Positions 45,619 through 58,800 are shown, counted from the first letter of the stretch. The stretch is DNA of 64,000 bases from Oscheius sp. JU75 (GCA_037178855.1 JASJZC010000007.1:9734001-9798000), one strand, 5' to 3'. The notes: generated by a model not told the origin, from the letters alone. Numbers and translations are program-made.

Positions 45619-46820
45619 ATGCGCCGCGCCGTTCTTCTCCTACTTCCCATAGGTTTCAACTTTATAGTCAAGAACATTGTTATTTTCAGCGTGTTCCGCT
45701 TTAAACTGTCAAGAGGAGCGAGACAGGGGTTATTCTTGTGACAAGCCTGAAAGTACAAAGTTTTACTTTGACAAAAAACATAGTGAGTTGCTAACATACT
45801 TTTTGTACGGATTCCAGACGTGTGTCAGCCTCTTTTTCATCGAGGATGTGGCGGCAACACAAATCAGTTTACTACAGCAGCAGAATGTAAAGAGAAGTGT
45901 CAAGGCGGAGGCAAGAAATCCAATCCTTCTCATCCCACAAAAGTTGACAACACTCTTGTTGGTATGGTTTCTCGCGCAACTTTGCCATCAGTTGTTTACA
46001 GTCCACGCCTGTGACCTCCAAACCGACGCCAAAATATCAGAAAAAGTGAAGAAGTGTGACGATGGCTGTCCCATTGGATATATCTGTACTTCGAAGAACC
46101 AATGCTGCCCAACAAAACGTAACAACTATGCAATATTAGAGTGTCTGGGTTTGAATATTGTGCCAGAATCAGTTTGAAATGTTCGATAGCTCTAATCCTG
46201 AAACTAAGAAGATTTTTAAAGGGAATGCGCATTTTGGCACAAGTTACTGAGAAGGAGCTATTGGAATAGAGGGAGAGAGAGACAGGCATATTGACAGGGA
46301 GAGTGTTTCATGGACAGGTTGACAGTGGTAAGTTGGACATGCACAAAGTGACAGAGACCGGGTTCATCGTCATTACTGAGGACATACGGGAGGGAATCTA
46401 ACAGATTTTAAACAGACTGTTATGGCTAGTTTGTACAGGTAGTACAGACAAGACAGTTGAGAAGCACAGAGCTACCAGGCCATGAACTGAGTAACAGAGA
46501 CAGCGAGAATCATGATTGATATGTTATTGGTGACATTGGCAGGTGAACAAAACTGTTGATGACAGAACTACCTATAGTGAAAGAATCTAAGCCTCTTTTT
46601 CTGACTTTTTTTTTTTAAAAAAAAAAACGTGGTTTCAGATCATATTTGCACTCTGCCAGCGGAATCCGGTCATGAACGGGAGGCTATCAAGCACTACGGG
46701 CGATATGCGTATGCCCCAGGGCTGAAGAGTTGTCTCCGCTTTTCGTACTTTGGTCTCGAGGGAAACTTCAACAACTTCATGACCTACCAATCCTGTAATG
46801 AGTACTGTAAAAGTGCATAA
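45619..46820 (+). CDS. Secreted two-Kunitz protein with lustrin-type cysteine-rich repeat
   Basis: Five exons give 189 aa: 45619-45652, 45690-45782, 45818-45961, 46002-46118, 46639-46820. A signal peptide (MRRAVLLLLPIACSA) leads into a Kunitz/BPTI domain with all six Cys (CQEERDRGYSC ... CQPLFHRGCGG ... CKEKC). The residue after the second Cys, the P1 position, is Asp, so trypsin inhibition is unlikely. A lustrin-like Cys-rich segment follows (CDDGCPIGYICTSKNQCCP). The last exon has a second Kunitz-like domain (CTLPAESGHE ... CLRFSYFGLEGNFN ... CNEYC) that keeps Cys 1, 3, 5 and 6 but lacks the pair forming the 2-4 disulfide. This combination of Kunitz and lustrin modules is typical of nematode secreted or cuticle/extracellular matrix proteins. 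Function unknown. Confidence 0.88.
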
Positions 46821-47350
46821 ATGTCATTTGTTGCAATCTCTATATGTAAATGAAGATTTTTCCCTAAGTTGGGCTCCTAGTTCAATTAAGTTTGCTCTCA
46901 AAAAGTAAAGTTTGAGTTAATATAGATGGATTCCAAGCTTTTAAAGTTTTTAACATCCTCAATTTTACGCAATTTGCCGTATGTAGACCATTTTTCGTGA
47001 CACGCCAGCTACAGTAGTGCACCCACAAAATTCAAAACAAACCCGTCTGCCATCAGGTTTACCATGTATTGTTGATGATCTGTTTTCTTAAATATCGATT
47101 TTGTTGCTCTACGATGTTCTAAAGACCAAATGTCATGCGAAAAACAACGTATGGTCGTCACAAAACGTAGAAATGCGGATGAGTGAGCACTTTTGACGTA
47201 GAGAACTGCTATTTTCATATTTCTGTTTTGAACGAGACACATGATTGTCTACCTTTTTTGAAGACAGCAGTGTTATAGTTGTTTTTGTCTCCCTCCTCTC
47301 AAAGCTTGTGGTCTTAACGCTTTACTCCCATATACCCTTTTCTGATTTCC

Positions 47351-47700
47351 AGAGGAAGGAGCCTATCGAGTTCAAATATCCATCTGAAGCTTGGAAGCAA
47401 GTGTCTTAGCCTTTCTACTGGAGGGATGTAAATCTTCTGTCATTTGTTCTATTAAGTTTGAATAAAACTTTGCGTGGGAATCAGCGTTGAAATGAACATG
47501 GAATGTGTGGTCAGGCAACAGTAAAGCACAGGTTGGTCAATTTCTGCTTGTATTTTTATCAGAACTTCAGAGAAAGGAAGCCTTCGAGATCAACTAGTAG
47601 TCCATCTGATGCTGAAAACAAATGTTCTGAAACTTTCGATTGAGCAAAGGAAGATGACATGAATCTTCTATCGCCAGCTCCTTCAAATTTTAAACTTTAC
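47351..47700. repeat. Diverged tandem duplication, period about 218 bp
   Basis: AGAGGAAGGAGCCTATCGAG near 47351 recurs as AGAGAAAGGAAGCCTTCGAG near 47569. Both are followed by CCATCTGAAGCT/CCATCTGATGCT and later AAATCTTCTGTC/GAATCTTCTATC. Copies are strongly diverged and not open in frame. Confidence 0.55.
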
Positions 47701-48599
47701 TCACTGAGTTATTAGGTGAAACTTTGTTATTCCTCTTCATTCCTCTCATTCTCTATTAATTTGTCAGGTATACACCAGAGAAATAAAGATTTTAACAACC
47801 CACGTAATAAGGTTCGAAAGAAGGGTTCATCGCCCAAACATTTCTGGAAATCTGGCCATACAACTGTGAAGCGCATGAGCCGGGTGACGTACAGTAGGAA
47901 ATTCCACCTTGTAAACAGGAAGCAGGTCCGTCTTTCAGTTATCTTTTTCTTTCAAACTTTTTACAGCGCTTAAAACATAATCAAACCGAGTATTTTTAAA
48001 CATTTCCACGTCGCGTCATGGTATTCTTTGGAGAAAGACAAAAACCAATTTATCTTTTGTCCCTGCAGAAGACTTATGTGAAATTCAGTTATTTTTCGAT
48101 TGGTATCCCTTCAGTCATCAATTTTCCCAAAAGAGACCTAAAATCACCCGATTTGGTCACCAGTGCACCCAGTAGCAGTGCTTTTTTTCTGCAAAAAATG
48201 TCACAGATAAGGTCTCCAGGATTATTAATGGCTCCATGCTACTAGAAAAATGTAGCATGTCCACGAAAAGTGCCCCCCACGTTTCCTATCAAATCAAAAT
48301 AGACTTCTCTACTTTTTAGTCTTCGAACAATTTGGGTGGGACCATAATTTGTTTTCGCTACACATTTTTTTTTTTGCGTTCTCTATCAGATTCTGTGACG
48401 CTACGTAGTCATGAGGAAGATGTGAATCTCGTGAAGCGTAGATAATTTCATCTACGATTTATGAAGGATCACCACGTGTCCCCTTCTACGACGGTTCACA
48501 GTACGCTAATTCAATGACAGAGAGCGTGAAAAAGGTCATAGCGTACGTGTGTACCAAGCTCAAATGCGTCTGGGTTCAAAAGACTCTCGAAAGTAACTG

Positions 48600-49290
48600 A
48601 AAAGCCGAGGCTGTAAGATTGACCTCTAGTAGCTACGAGTAAAGTAGGTTTCGTGATTTCCGAGACGGTACTGGTGAGCCGTCCTTTACCTACCGAGCTA
48701 TTCAAGTTTAGTCTGTCTGCCGAGGCGGTGCGTGTGCTTTGCCTTGTAGACGAGACAGTACAGGTTAAATAGTTGTCAGTTGAGACTGTAGGGGATAGTT
48801 TTTCTGGCCCAAGCCGGTACGGGAGAAATTTTTTCTATGAGCCGAGGTATTTGGCGAAATATTTCTTGCTGCCGAGACTGTACAGATAAACTTTGTCCGT
48901 CATTAAGACGGTATGAGCGAGACTGGACGGGGGAAAACTTTCATGGCTACAGGTACAATCCCGGCAGTCCAAACTTGTACAGGGGAAAATTTCACCGTTT
49001 ACCAAGACTGCTAGTCTTTCTACCTGAGCCGATAACGGCTAGGTTTCTTCATTTTAGCCGGTTGTCCGGATGATACGTTTATTTTTTGATATCCGAGACG
49101 GTACTATCTAGAAATCATCCTTCTGGCGAGACGGAAAAGTAGAGAAGACATGGGCCAAGACAGTGTTTGTCTTGAGACTGTGAGTAAAAGTTTCTCTGGC
49201 TGTTAGGATAGCACGGGCGACACATTTAGCCAATACTTTACGAGTGAAACCATAACTGTCCTCTGGTACCTTACAAGACGTATTAGATTG
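48600..49290. repeat. Main array of the ~30-bp GAGACGGTACGGG minisatellite
   Basis: Units start about every 30 bp: near 48661 (CGAGACGGTACTGGTGAGCC), 48691, 48719 (GCCGAGGCGGTGCGTGTGC), 48749 (GACGAGACAGTACAGG), 48781 (TGAGACTGTAGGGGATAG), 48811 (AAGCCGGTACGGGAGAAATT), 48841, 48871 (GCCGAGACTGTACAGATAAA), and so on to about 49290, including CCGAGACGGTACTATCTAGA near 49093. The approximate unit is GCCGAGACGGTACGGGTGAA followed by an ATTTTTCT-type tail. Units are each diverged by perhaps 20-40%. Confidence 0.75.
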
Positions 49291-50864
49291 TGAGAAAACG
49301 GAAACCAATTTCCAGATGACCAAGATGACCCTGCCAAAATATCTTCTTCTTCAACAATGGCGGCTAAATAGGCTGATGGACGTGCGGAGGTTCTGTGCAG
49401 TAGCTGAACGAAAACTCGAACAAGGTATTCAAGTCGTAATGTTGTGTTTCGTAGCTTATAAAACTTTCAAACTAACGCCTTACCCTCCGAGACCACAAAA
49501 TGACCTCAGTTTCTTCTCGGTGCGAGCCGTCCTCATGTTCTTTTGACTATTAAACTAGAAGATTAATCGACACCGATGCGTGGCAATGGGGTGATCAGCC
49601 GGTGCATGAGAGAATTCTCATTCAGAGGAATAAAAATGACTGTAAAAGGTGAACGTCATGAGATTTCTAGGTGATAGTGATAAAGAAATTTGCAAGAAAG
49701 AAACTTTCCAAGCTACTTAAGCGCCTTGATATGACACTTATAAATCGTAACTTAAAAACCTCCACAACTTCTACAAAGAGTCGAGGAGAACTTTGCTAAA
49801 TTTGTGAAACGCTGTGCTGCATTCAGCAAGCTAAGAAAGCGACGTTTGTTGCGCATCTGTTAGTTATTTCCTTCCAAAAAAAAAACTTTCAAAAGACTCA
49901 AACTTTTTGGAAAAAAGGCATCAAAGCAAAAAATCTAGCGAAATTTGTGATCCAAAGCGTCAGACACAATAAATCCAGATGCTAGATGCTGCTACGAGCC
50001 ATAGCTCAACCAAGACAATTGTCCCAAAGTAGGTCCTCTTTCGTTTTCTTTGAAATAGTAGGAAACTAGTCAAATGTGACCCGGGTCCCAAGTCCAAACA
50101 GCTCGTACATACTTTGATCTTCTAGCTATAGTATCACACCCTCTGTTTATTGACAAGGCTAGCACGTACTACTTGCGGGTCACGTGTGGCAGACAGTTTA
50201 GAGCTGACTTCTTGATCGCTTAGCTTTTCGCGGGGCGCGTCTGTTCCACGTTACGAAATGTCTGCCGATGGCCTGGACCCCCACGTGGTCTGAACCGGTA
50301 GTTGATCTTTCGAGAGTGAGAGAGAAGAGGGTTATCAGTGAGACTTATAAAAATGCATACTCAGTACGGAAGGAATGACACGTTTTCTCTAGTTTTTGGG
50401 TGGTAATGTCTATCTCCGGCACCTATCCACGAAATACCCTGTTATCAGTCGGTCTATTTTCCTCACAATCCCCTCGCTCGGTCTTGATCGGGGGTCAGCT
50501 ATAAATAGCACGGTCCAAAGTGTAGCCTCCCCGTCTGGGGATCGTACTATGAGATGTGCTGTTCCCGGAGCCTTTGTGTACAACCGCGAACATTTCGACT
50601 CTGCCCGTTCTCTGGTCACGTTTGTGTCATGCTTTGAACGAGGGCGGAGTCAATTTCGGTGGATACTTAAGTAGCACGTGTGGGACAGAAGAAAGATCAT
50701 GAGCTGAGTCTCTTGACTCTTCTTTTGATACTGCCCAGCTACAGTAACCCGACTTGACTCCCCTTTTATTTACTCTTTTTCCTCATAACGGGACTCTTAA
50801 GTTGGGGACCATGTTCTGAACATATCATCAATCAGTACAGAGCTGTAAGGTGTCAAATCTTGTT

Positions 50865-50960
50865 ACCGTACTTCCATTTTTTGTTACCGTATCTCTCAAG
50901 ACATCATCACAACAAAATCTGATTAGACTGGCCCGTATCGTCTCATACCTCAATCAGAAT
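50865..50960. repeat. Weak minisatellite patch
   Basis: Copies TTGTTACCGTACTTCC, TTGTTACCGTATCTCTCAAG and GCCCGTATCGTCTCATACC follow each other at about 25-40 bp, in the same orientation as the 4975 and 58535 arrays. Confidence 0.4.
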
Positions 50961-51898
50961 CAAAATTTTTAGACACAGCATTTTTTGGCGAGCGTTCCAT
51001 GTAATTTGAGCCCTTTGGGCCTGATGACTGACTCCAAAGTTTCTCTTTGGAAAACAGACCTTCAGGTATCGAGGACTGTAAAGTTCCTCATTCCATTTTG
51101 TGTCCCATATGATTGCATAAGCTCAAAGTCCGAGAACTTGCAAAGCTTTTGGGGGAAAATTGTGGTGGGAGACGATCTTTTCACACCGCTAAAACCTGTC
51201 CGTCATCATTTTCGAAGGTCCTTTTTCGTCTAGAGGTGACCATTGGGTGCAAGTTACACCTTTCGAAGAAATCTCTCCGACTGCAGGTGCATCTTCAGCC
51301 AACTCTCGGCTGTTTTTCCTTCATAGAAACTGGGTGGGGGTGACCGTAATCCCAACCTAAGATTACTTCCGGCCAAGCCGGCCACAGTCTGTTGACGGTC
51401 GAGGGAGAGAGTTGAACATTAAGACCATTTTGTCACACACTTCTCTCCACCCTCTTCTTGTGACCATAGCCGGCAGATTTGCTGTCTATGTGTCTCTTGC
51501 GGCCCTGTCGTCAGACCCTGGTGTCAAGCCGATGGCGGCTCCGCCTCCAGTCCACTCCATTGCGGGCTATCGGCCCCCTTCCTCACACACAGTCTCTCTT
51601 TAATTCCTTCCTCATGATAGACTTTCTCCTATCACCTGTTCCTTAAGCTCTCCTCTTAAGAGACTAACTCAGAAAAGATAGGAGGTGCTAGTTAGCTTCT
51701 CCGTCTATCGTGAGTACGGCCGCACCGGAAATCAATCCCCCTTTCCTGATCAAATTCACAGCGAGCCTTTGTTTGAGTCTATTGTATTTCAGCCATTGTT
51801 TCTATCATAAAGGCTAGCTCCCTCCTAAGCAAAGCCTCAATTTCCGCCTTTAAACCTATGTTCCAGAAGCGCTACGTGTAGCCGCTCGACACGCATTA

Positions 51899-54560
51899 AT
51901 GAAGGAACAGATATACTGCACAGGAACACTCCTGGACGCCGTCCAGCGCAGTCATCTCTTCAAGGACTGCAAGACCTTCGTGGACATGCCCCTTAAAGCC
52001 GATGCTGGTAGGTTTAAGTTTTGATTTCTCAAGGATTGGAAGAAAAGCGCGGAGGGTTATCTATTTGAGCTCAGGCGCTTCCTCCTGGGTGCATCAGCAC
52101 CGCTATCGCGGCCGCTAGTCGATTCACAGGGGTACGCAGCGAACCCAAGGAAATCTCGGAACGGGCTGTGTAAAGAGGGGAAAGAGCTGTTTTCGAGGCT
52201 AAAGATGACATCACAAATATGACAGGGAGAGTTCTGTCATTAGCCCACCTGACTTGATACTTGTGTCATTATAGAATCTCCATCATTAGATTTGTCCAAT
52301 AATAGTAACTAGCTCATAAGTTTCATCATAAGGTTACTAACAGGAAACGAATACATTCATTTTCGAAAACCCTTAATGTGCGGAGGGAAAATCGCATTCT
52401 CATATCGCGGACTCCCTGATTGCATGACGCAGGTACAGACAGACACTTTCGAAACACGGATATCATTCATCTGGGTCCAAGGTGGCAATCTTTAAAAAGC
52501 TCTCCCCTGTTATCGAAGTTCAGTGGGAGTAATGAAGTGCAGGGAGGGAGTCCCCCGCCTGGTACTTTGTCCGTCCTCGGGAAAAGCATGGGGAAGCCCC
52601 CGTAGAAGGAGAGCGACTTCACGTGAATAAAAACACCCGCTCTGCTGCCTGACCTTGTTTCGTCACAATACAGTTTTTCTTACAGTAGTCTTTTCAGAGA
52701 CGACCCTGGAAGAATGGAAAGATCTCTACGCGAACGGAATTGTCAGCAAGGATAGACTGCGAGAATTTGTCGAGAAGCACTTTGAGGAGCCGGAAGGAGA
52801 GCTGGTCGAATGTGCTCCGGCTGACTGGGATCCCAAGGTAAAAACATGTTCCGTGTCGTTTTATAGTCCGTAGCGAGTAGCCACACATTGTGCAGTACTA
52901 TTCATAACTTGAAAAATAGTATACCGGCTCTCTCGCGTCTGCTCCGCTCACCTTGGACTACCGCCGCGTGACGTGAAAGTGTTATCCCTGCGACTGATAC
53001 AACTTCACATGCTTCACACGGCTACCGTATCTTTATCACTTTTTGAAAGAGTGATCATTCTTGCTTTTTAGGCCAACTCCTTCGATGAGATCATGGACGA
53101 GAGCTACAGAGTCTTTGCCGGAGCCTTGCACAAGAAATGGCCCACTCTCCACAGACGAGTAGGAATGGTCATCGAACTTATCATAATTTTCATTTTAGGT
53201 TGCTGACAAGGTCCGTCTCCACCCTGAGCGCTATTCTCTCATCGGAGTGCCTAATCCCTTCATTGTGCCTGGCGGACGCTTCAGAGAGATCTACTATTGG
53301 GATAGCTTCTTCATCATCAAGGGACTGATCGCCTCCAAGATGCTCGACACTGTTCGTGGAATGATCGAGAATATGCAGTATCTGATTGAAACCTACGGAT
53401 TTGTGCCGAACGGAAACAGAATCTACTACCTGAACCGCTCACAGCCTCCTCTTCTTACCTGGTGCGCTTATGCCTACTTCAATGCCACCAAGGACACCAA
53501 GTTCCTGGAATCCATCCTGCCAACCCTTAAGAAGGAATTTGCCTTTTTTGAGGCCAACCGCAGCATCATGGTTGAAGGGTGGGCTGCTCCACTCTTCCGT
53601 TATCATTGCGTCGCCACCCAGCCGAGACCTGAGAGTTACAGAGAAGACATTGAGAGCGCTGAGGAGCATGAACACAGTAAGTGACTGGCAAAGTAAGAAA
53701 TAACAGAAACATTTCAGTCGCTGACAAGTGTCGTCTTTGGGGAGACATTGCTGCGGCTGCAGAGAGTGGACAGGATTTTTCTTCCCGCTGGTTCGAACAG
53801 AGCGGTCCCCACAGCCAGAAGATGGCTGGAACTCGCACAAGCCAAATCATCCCCGTCGACTTGAACGCCATCATTTGTGGAAACCTGCGCATGATGGGAG
53901 AGATGTACGATGTCATCGGAGACGTCGAACAGTCCAAATGGTGCTCCAAGTTGAGCGACAGCATGCGCACAGCCATCCAGCAAGTACTATGGAGCGAGGA
54001 TCATGGCTGCTGGTTCGACTTTGATCTTCGTTCCAATACCCGAACTCACATCTTCCACGACACCAACCTTTTCCCCATGGTCACTGGAGCTTATCATGTT
54101 GACTACGATGCCAGACAGACGGTTGCCCATCTCAGACAGAGCGGCGTCCTGGAGTTCCCTGGAGGCATCCCCTGCTCCCTCATCTCTACCGGGCAACAGT
54201 GGGATTTTCCCAACTCTTGGGCCCCCACAACCTGGGTCATCATCATGGGACTCTACGAGTGCGGACAGGAGGAGATTGCTCTGGAGCTCGCCACCAAATG
54301 GGTCAGGAAAAATTACAACATGTGGAAGGGAAATAGCGGAACCATGTTTGAGAAGGTAAGCGAAGGAAGAGAACTTTCTTCTAATGGTATATTTTCAGTA
54401 CAACGTCGTCTCTCCGTGTGGAAAAGCCGCCGGCGGTGGAGGAGAATACGAGATGCAGGAGGGATTCGGCTGGACCAACGGAGTCATTCTCGACCTGCTT
54501 GTAACTTTCGGAAAGGAACTTGTATACGATGCCGAGACCCGCTGCCCCTGCTGTCCCTAG
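51899..54560 (+). CDS. TREH: Trehalase (glycoside hydrolase family 37)
   Basis: Six exons give 537 aa: 51899-52007, 52698-52837, 53072-53158, 53199-53676, 53718-54355, 54399-54560. It hydrolyses trehalose to two glucose molecules; nematodes store trehalose in quantity. Both trehalase signatures are present: [15 protein letters not shown] and [11 protein letters not shown]. The glycine-rich [17 protein letters not shown] contains the catalytic base Glu. The general-acid region reads [11 protein letters not shown]; the Asp is kept but the usual Trp before it is Gln. The N-terminal block [12 protein letters not shown] begins right at the ATG and there is no signal peptide, so the enzyme is predicted cytosolic unless an upstream exon exists; a TTCCAG lies shortly upstream and the leader has a stop. 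Introns 1 and 2 are 690 and 234 nt, the others 40-43 nt. Confidence 0.95.
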
Positions 54561-55821
54561 ATGATCATCCTCCCACGATAAAATGGTATAGCTGACGGGT
54601 TCTCTCGGCCCCTTGTAACCACTTCATGTACTTTTTGTTTCCATTGAGCCGAACTTATCTAATTAGGAACTAAGATGTGTAGCGTGGTAGAACGCGGGTT
54701 GTCATATGTGTATTCCAGAAATTGTACATATACAAAAATAAATGACCATAGTCACGTTTTGATTCGTCGAACCGAGGAAGTAAACAGGGGTGGAGGTTCA
54801 AACCATGCCGATCAGCTGTAAAGGCGACGACAAATATGAACGACCGGTGTCCTGCAGTAAAAAAACTCAACGACCATGTTGCAGTCGTGAAAAACAAGGA
54901 TCTTTGAAAATAGTCAGGAATGGCAAGATTCGATATATAGGAACATTTTGGTTTCACCAGGGGAAAAATATTGGGCTTCACTTATTATTCACCCGGTATA
55001 TTCTTCTTTCTCTAGTATTCTTGTGGTAACTCCCCTCGTCCTTTCTCCGCTACCTTATCCCTGTCTATGTCAGCCTGTACATGTCCCGCTGTACTTGTCA
55101 ATTTGTTTCTATCTTTTTGGCCACTAGTCTCAAGCAGTTGGTAGTTTTTTCCGTTTATATTAGACACTCGGTCAAGCAGTCAAAGTTCCAGAGAACAGTG
55201 GATAGTAGATACTGAAAAGTTCACAGGACCGTAAGCAGCTAACATTAGACATTCGGTAAATTTAGACAGAGCCAAATGACAGCTTATATTCTGAAGTTTT
55301 CTCAAAGTCACTTGTCTTGATTTGCATTTCTCATCCTTGTCTATTTGGCCCTATCAACCAGATTCTGACAAAATTGAAATATGTCTCAGTCTGAATACTG
55401 ACTAAGACAATTTATATTTCACCCTTACTGTTTTCTAGTTAAAAAATGCTCCTGATGTCTGTACGAGTTTCAAGAAAAAAGTTGATTAGTATTTAATACA
55501 AGCATTCATATGACAATCTATTTGTGCGTACAGTAATTAAGACATTGGCGAGTATATTAAGAGAGATCGCTGACGTCCCGTGTGCTGAACGTTACCCGGC
55601 TCGATATAAAGTACTATTCATAGATGCACCTGAATTATATTTTTTCCCGAATCACATTTTCTCTTTACCTGTTTATTCAAGAGGTGGGCCCTTGCGTCGA
55701 CTCGTCCGCACAGAAGAGCCTAAAAGTCATGCCTTTAGTTTTGCTCTAACATTCCAAATTATTGTGATTAGTGTACATGGCGTATTGGGGGTGTTAAGCC
55801 AGGTGTTTTGCGACAATACCC
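54561..55821. other. Convergent intergenic region
   Basis: Lies between the 3' ends of the trehalase and the receptor gene. Phrases near 55165 (TTAGACACTCGGTCAAGCAG) and 55247 (TTAGACATTCGGTAAATTTA) suggest a small local duplication. No gene supported. Confidence 0.45.
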
Positions 55822-58800
55822 TTACCAGGAGCCAAAGATTGGTAGTAAAAGTGACTGAAACGGGAAAATGAGTAATAACGTGGGATTTAGTCATCCAAAA
55901 GTCTCCAAAACTCACTTTAAAAGCTCTCCTGAACTCTGTGTTAAAAATAGTGTAGATAATGGGATTCATGAAGGAATTCATATAACCGATCCATGTGCAG
56001 TAGAAGAACAAGTCAAATCCGACCTGAACTCGAAATTATGCCAATTTTTGACTATTTTACTTGGCAAAACTCCTTTTGGAAAAGTATGCAGACAGCATTG
56101 ACAATGTTGATGGTGAAGAAGGGTACCCAGCAGATTAGGAAGACTCCAACGACCACGCCAAGTGTCTTGGTCGCCCTTTTCTCCTTTCTTTGAGCCTTGG
56201 ACACCTTTCTCTTTAAGCTCTGCTCATGTCGTAGGGTCCGTTTCACTAGCTTTGTGGCCAGTCCACTGGCACCACTGCTACTCGACTTTGTCATCTTCCG
56301 AGGTGAAGGGACCGACCGCTCGCTGTCCTTCCGCTCGTGGTCAGAGGCGTCGGAATCTCGGCGGAGGGCCGTTACCGGATTACCATCTGCAATTGTATTT
56401 TGTTAGATTGTTTTCCAGTCTTACGGGAAACGGATCCCCTCGAGAATAGTTTAACTGCAAGGGCTGGATCTTCCGTGCAACCGCTTTCTTTGAGACGCTG
56501 AGCTTCCGGAGAACCAGCCATATTCCTCACAGTTAGTGCGAAGGTGACGGTAGGCTGAAACATTTTAAATTGGGATTATTTCCCTGTCTCTCTGTTTTTT
56601 TCTTTTTCCTCACCTGTGAGTCGAAGAGTGTAGGCTCTGGCAAACCCAGAATTTCACTATTCGCCGTTGTACTTCTGCTAACAACTGCCGCTCCGACATC
56701 ATGCCGTGAAGCAGATATAGTTTCCGACTCTGTCTGAGAGTTCCTCGCCACATCGTTAGCAGGATTTCTAATAACCATCTGAACCTACGGATTGGTCAAC
56801 CTCTCGAGGTTTAGACTTACTGCCTCCCCATTTTTGCCAGGTGACATGGACCGGAATAGTCTCGGACTCCTCCTTGATATGCTCCTTAGAAGACTTGGAA
56901 GCATTTTGTCTTTTGGATTGTTGGAAAACGATGAACTCCTTGGAGTCTGTCCATTAACTTCCACATTCTTCCATTTCATAGAGTAGTTTCTAGACAAGTT
57001 GGCGAACTTTTTCGTGCTTCTTCTACGATGAGATCCCTCAGAATTTTCTCCCATGGAGGATCTTCTAGGCCATATATTATTAGAAATTTGGAATTTGTTA
57101 CCTGGACTGAGAGTTGTATCCTTCGGAAACAAAGTCATTGCTAATAACATGCACATTTTCCGACAGTGACTCGTCGATACTCGATCTTGGACTACTGGAG
57201 CCTCCAATATCGCGTTCTTCTGAAAGATTATGACTGTTTATTGGTTTCTTAATATGAAAACTACTTAGCAGGCAGTGCTCAAATACGGCTAACAGTCTCT
57301 GAGATATTAACCTAACATTCTGTGTGCTACCATTCCATATATATTTGAGAGGGCGTTTTAGCGCTTGCGTTTTAGGGAGTTTTTTTGTTAGGAGCATGCA
57401 AGCGAGCTCGTTTTACGTTCTAACTGCACGTCGCTATGTTCTCCTAGGATAACTCTCTCGACTTCCCAAAGCACGGTTTTCTTTCCAGCTGAAACATCGT
57501 TAGTTTTTTCAGGAGTGTTCATGCTGTTATAGAGATACGGACGGTTATGACGAGCATGCATCGTGTCCCATTCCGTTACGAAGCGTGCGGTGAAAAGCAG
57601 GCCCCCCGTCTTGACGAGTAGAGGGGGGTGGCTGACAGGGATAGACAGGCTACGTACTGGCGAGCTCGGAGAGGCTTCTACTGGCGGGCAGTAATCCGGG
57701 TCCCAGCACACGGCGCAGCAGAGCTGCTGCTGGCGGCTCCGGTTCGTCCGCATCTTCACCTGCCGCCTCGATGGCCTCTCGGTGTCTCTCAAAGCGACGC
57801 ATGTGACGCGACATAGACGGTAGAGCCATCATCATGACGTTCATCACTGAAGAGAGCAGACCCGTGTGAGAAAAGGGGTAAAATGGAGGTGACAGAGGGT
57901 AAAGTCAAACAGGGGTGGGCATAGATTGAAGAGGGGTAAGAGTGACTTTTTTGGTATCTTTTGATCCCCGTTTAGATATTTTCATACCTGGACCAGCTAC
58001 AATCCGTCCAGCTTCGTCTTCATCGTCTCTGGTTGTAGATTCGCTGAAACTGAAACTTTTCCTATTGGAAAACATCCATTCCCTACCCTGTCAGTTGTAT
58101 ATTTTTCAATCTTCTAAGCTTTGCCGCCTTTTCTCGCTTCTTTAAGGCCACAATAATCCTGATGTAGACGAAGAGGACCAGTATACAGGGTATAACAAAG
58201 GATATAAATGAGCTTCCGATCGAGAACTCTGCATTGTAAAAGCGACATTCGTTAGGATTAGCGTCATCGGGACGCACATTAACACCTGAACTTGAAGATG
58301 AACATGTGGCCATCAGGATTACCAAAAACTATTGGACTAGCTAAAGCTAGGGAAATGAACCAGATGGCGCATATGACACAGATGACACGCTTGACATTTT
58401 GAGCAGTTCGTGAGTACTGGATTGGTCGTGAGACGGCGCGATACCTGTAATGTTGTTTTTAGTAAGCAGTTGTTCATCGGACACTAGCCAACCCGTATCA
58501 TATCCTTAGGAAATGTATTACTCCTACTGTCTTGCAGCTCATGAATTTCTCTCCCGTACCGCTACAGTAAGTAGCCTGGGAAAACCTTTCTCAGTTGCCG
58601 CCATTATATCTCCCGTACCCCTTTTGGCAGTCAGACCAATTCTAAGTCTAAAGATTAAGAAAGCAATGAAGCTCTCACCCGTACTGTTTTGGTACTCCAG
58701 TAAAGATCCGTACCATCTCGGCCAGTGAGAATTTCTCTTGTACTGTCTTAGCCTAACCGTGCACATTTATTGCTAGGACCGAGCAGCCAGTTAAACAAGC

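Larger units (their letters stand above)
46821..51898. other. Long gene-poor region with tandem repeats
   Basis: No supported gene over 5 kb. It holds a diverged tandem duplication (47351-47700), the largest minisatellite array of the window (48600-49290), and a weaker patch at 50865-50960. Part of it (51700-51898) is likely the trehalase promoter and 5' leader. Confidence 0.5.

Noticed and set aside
53439-53983. Long minus-strand frames opposite trehalase exons
   Set aside because: They are antisense shadows of strongly biased trehalase coding sequence.
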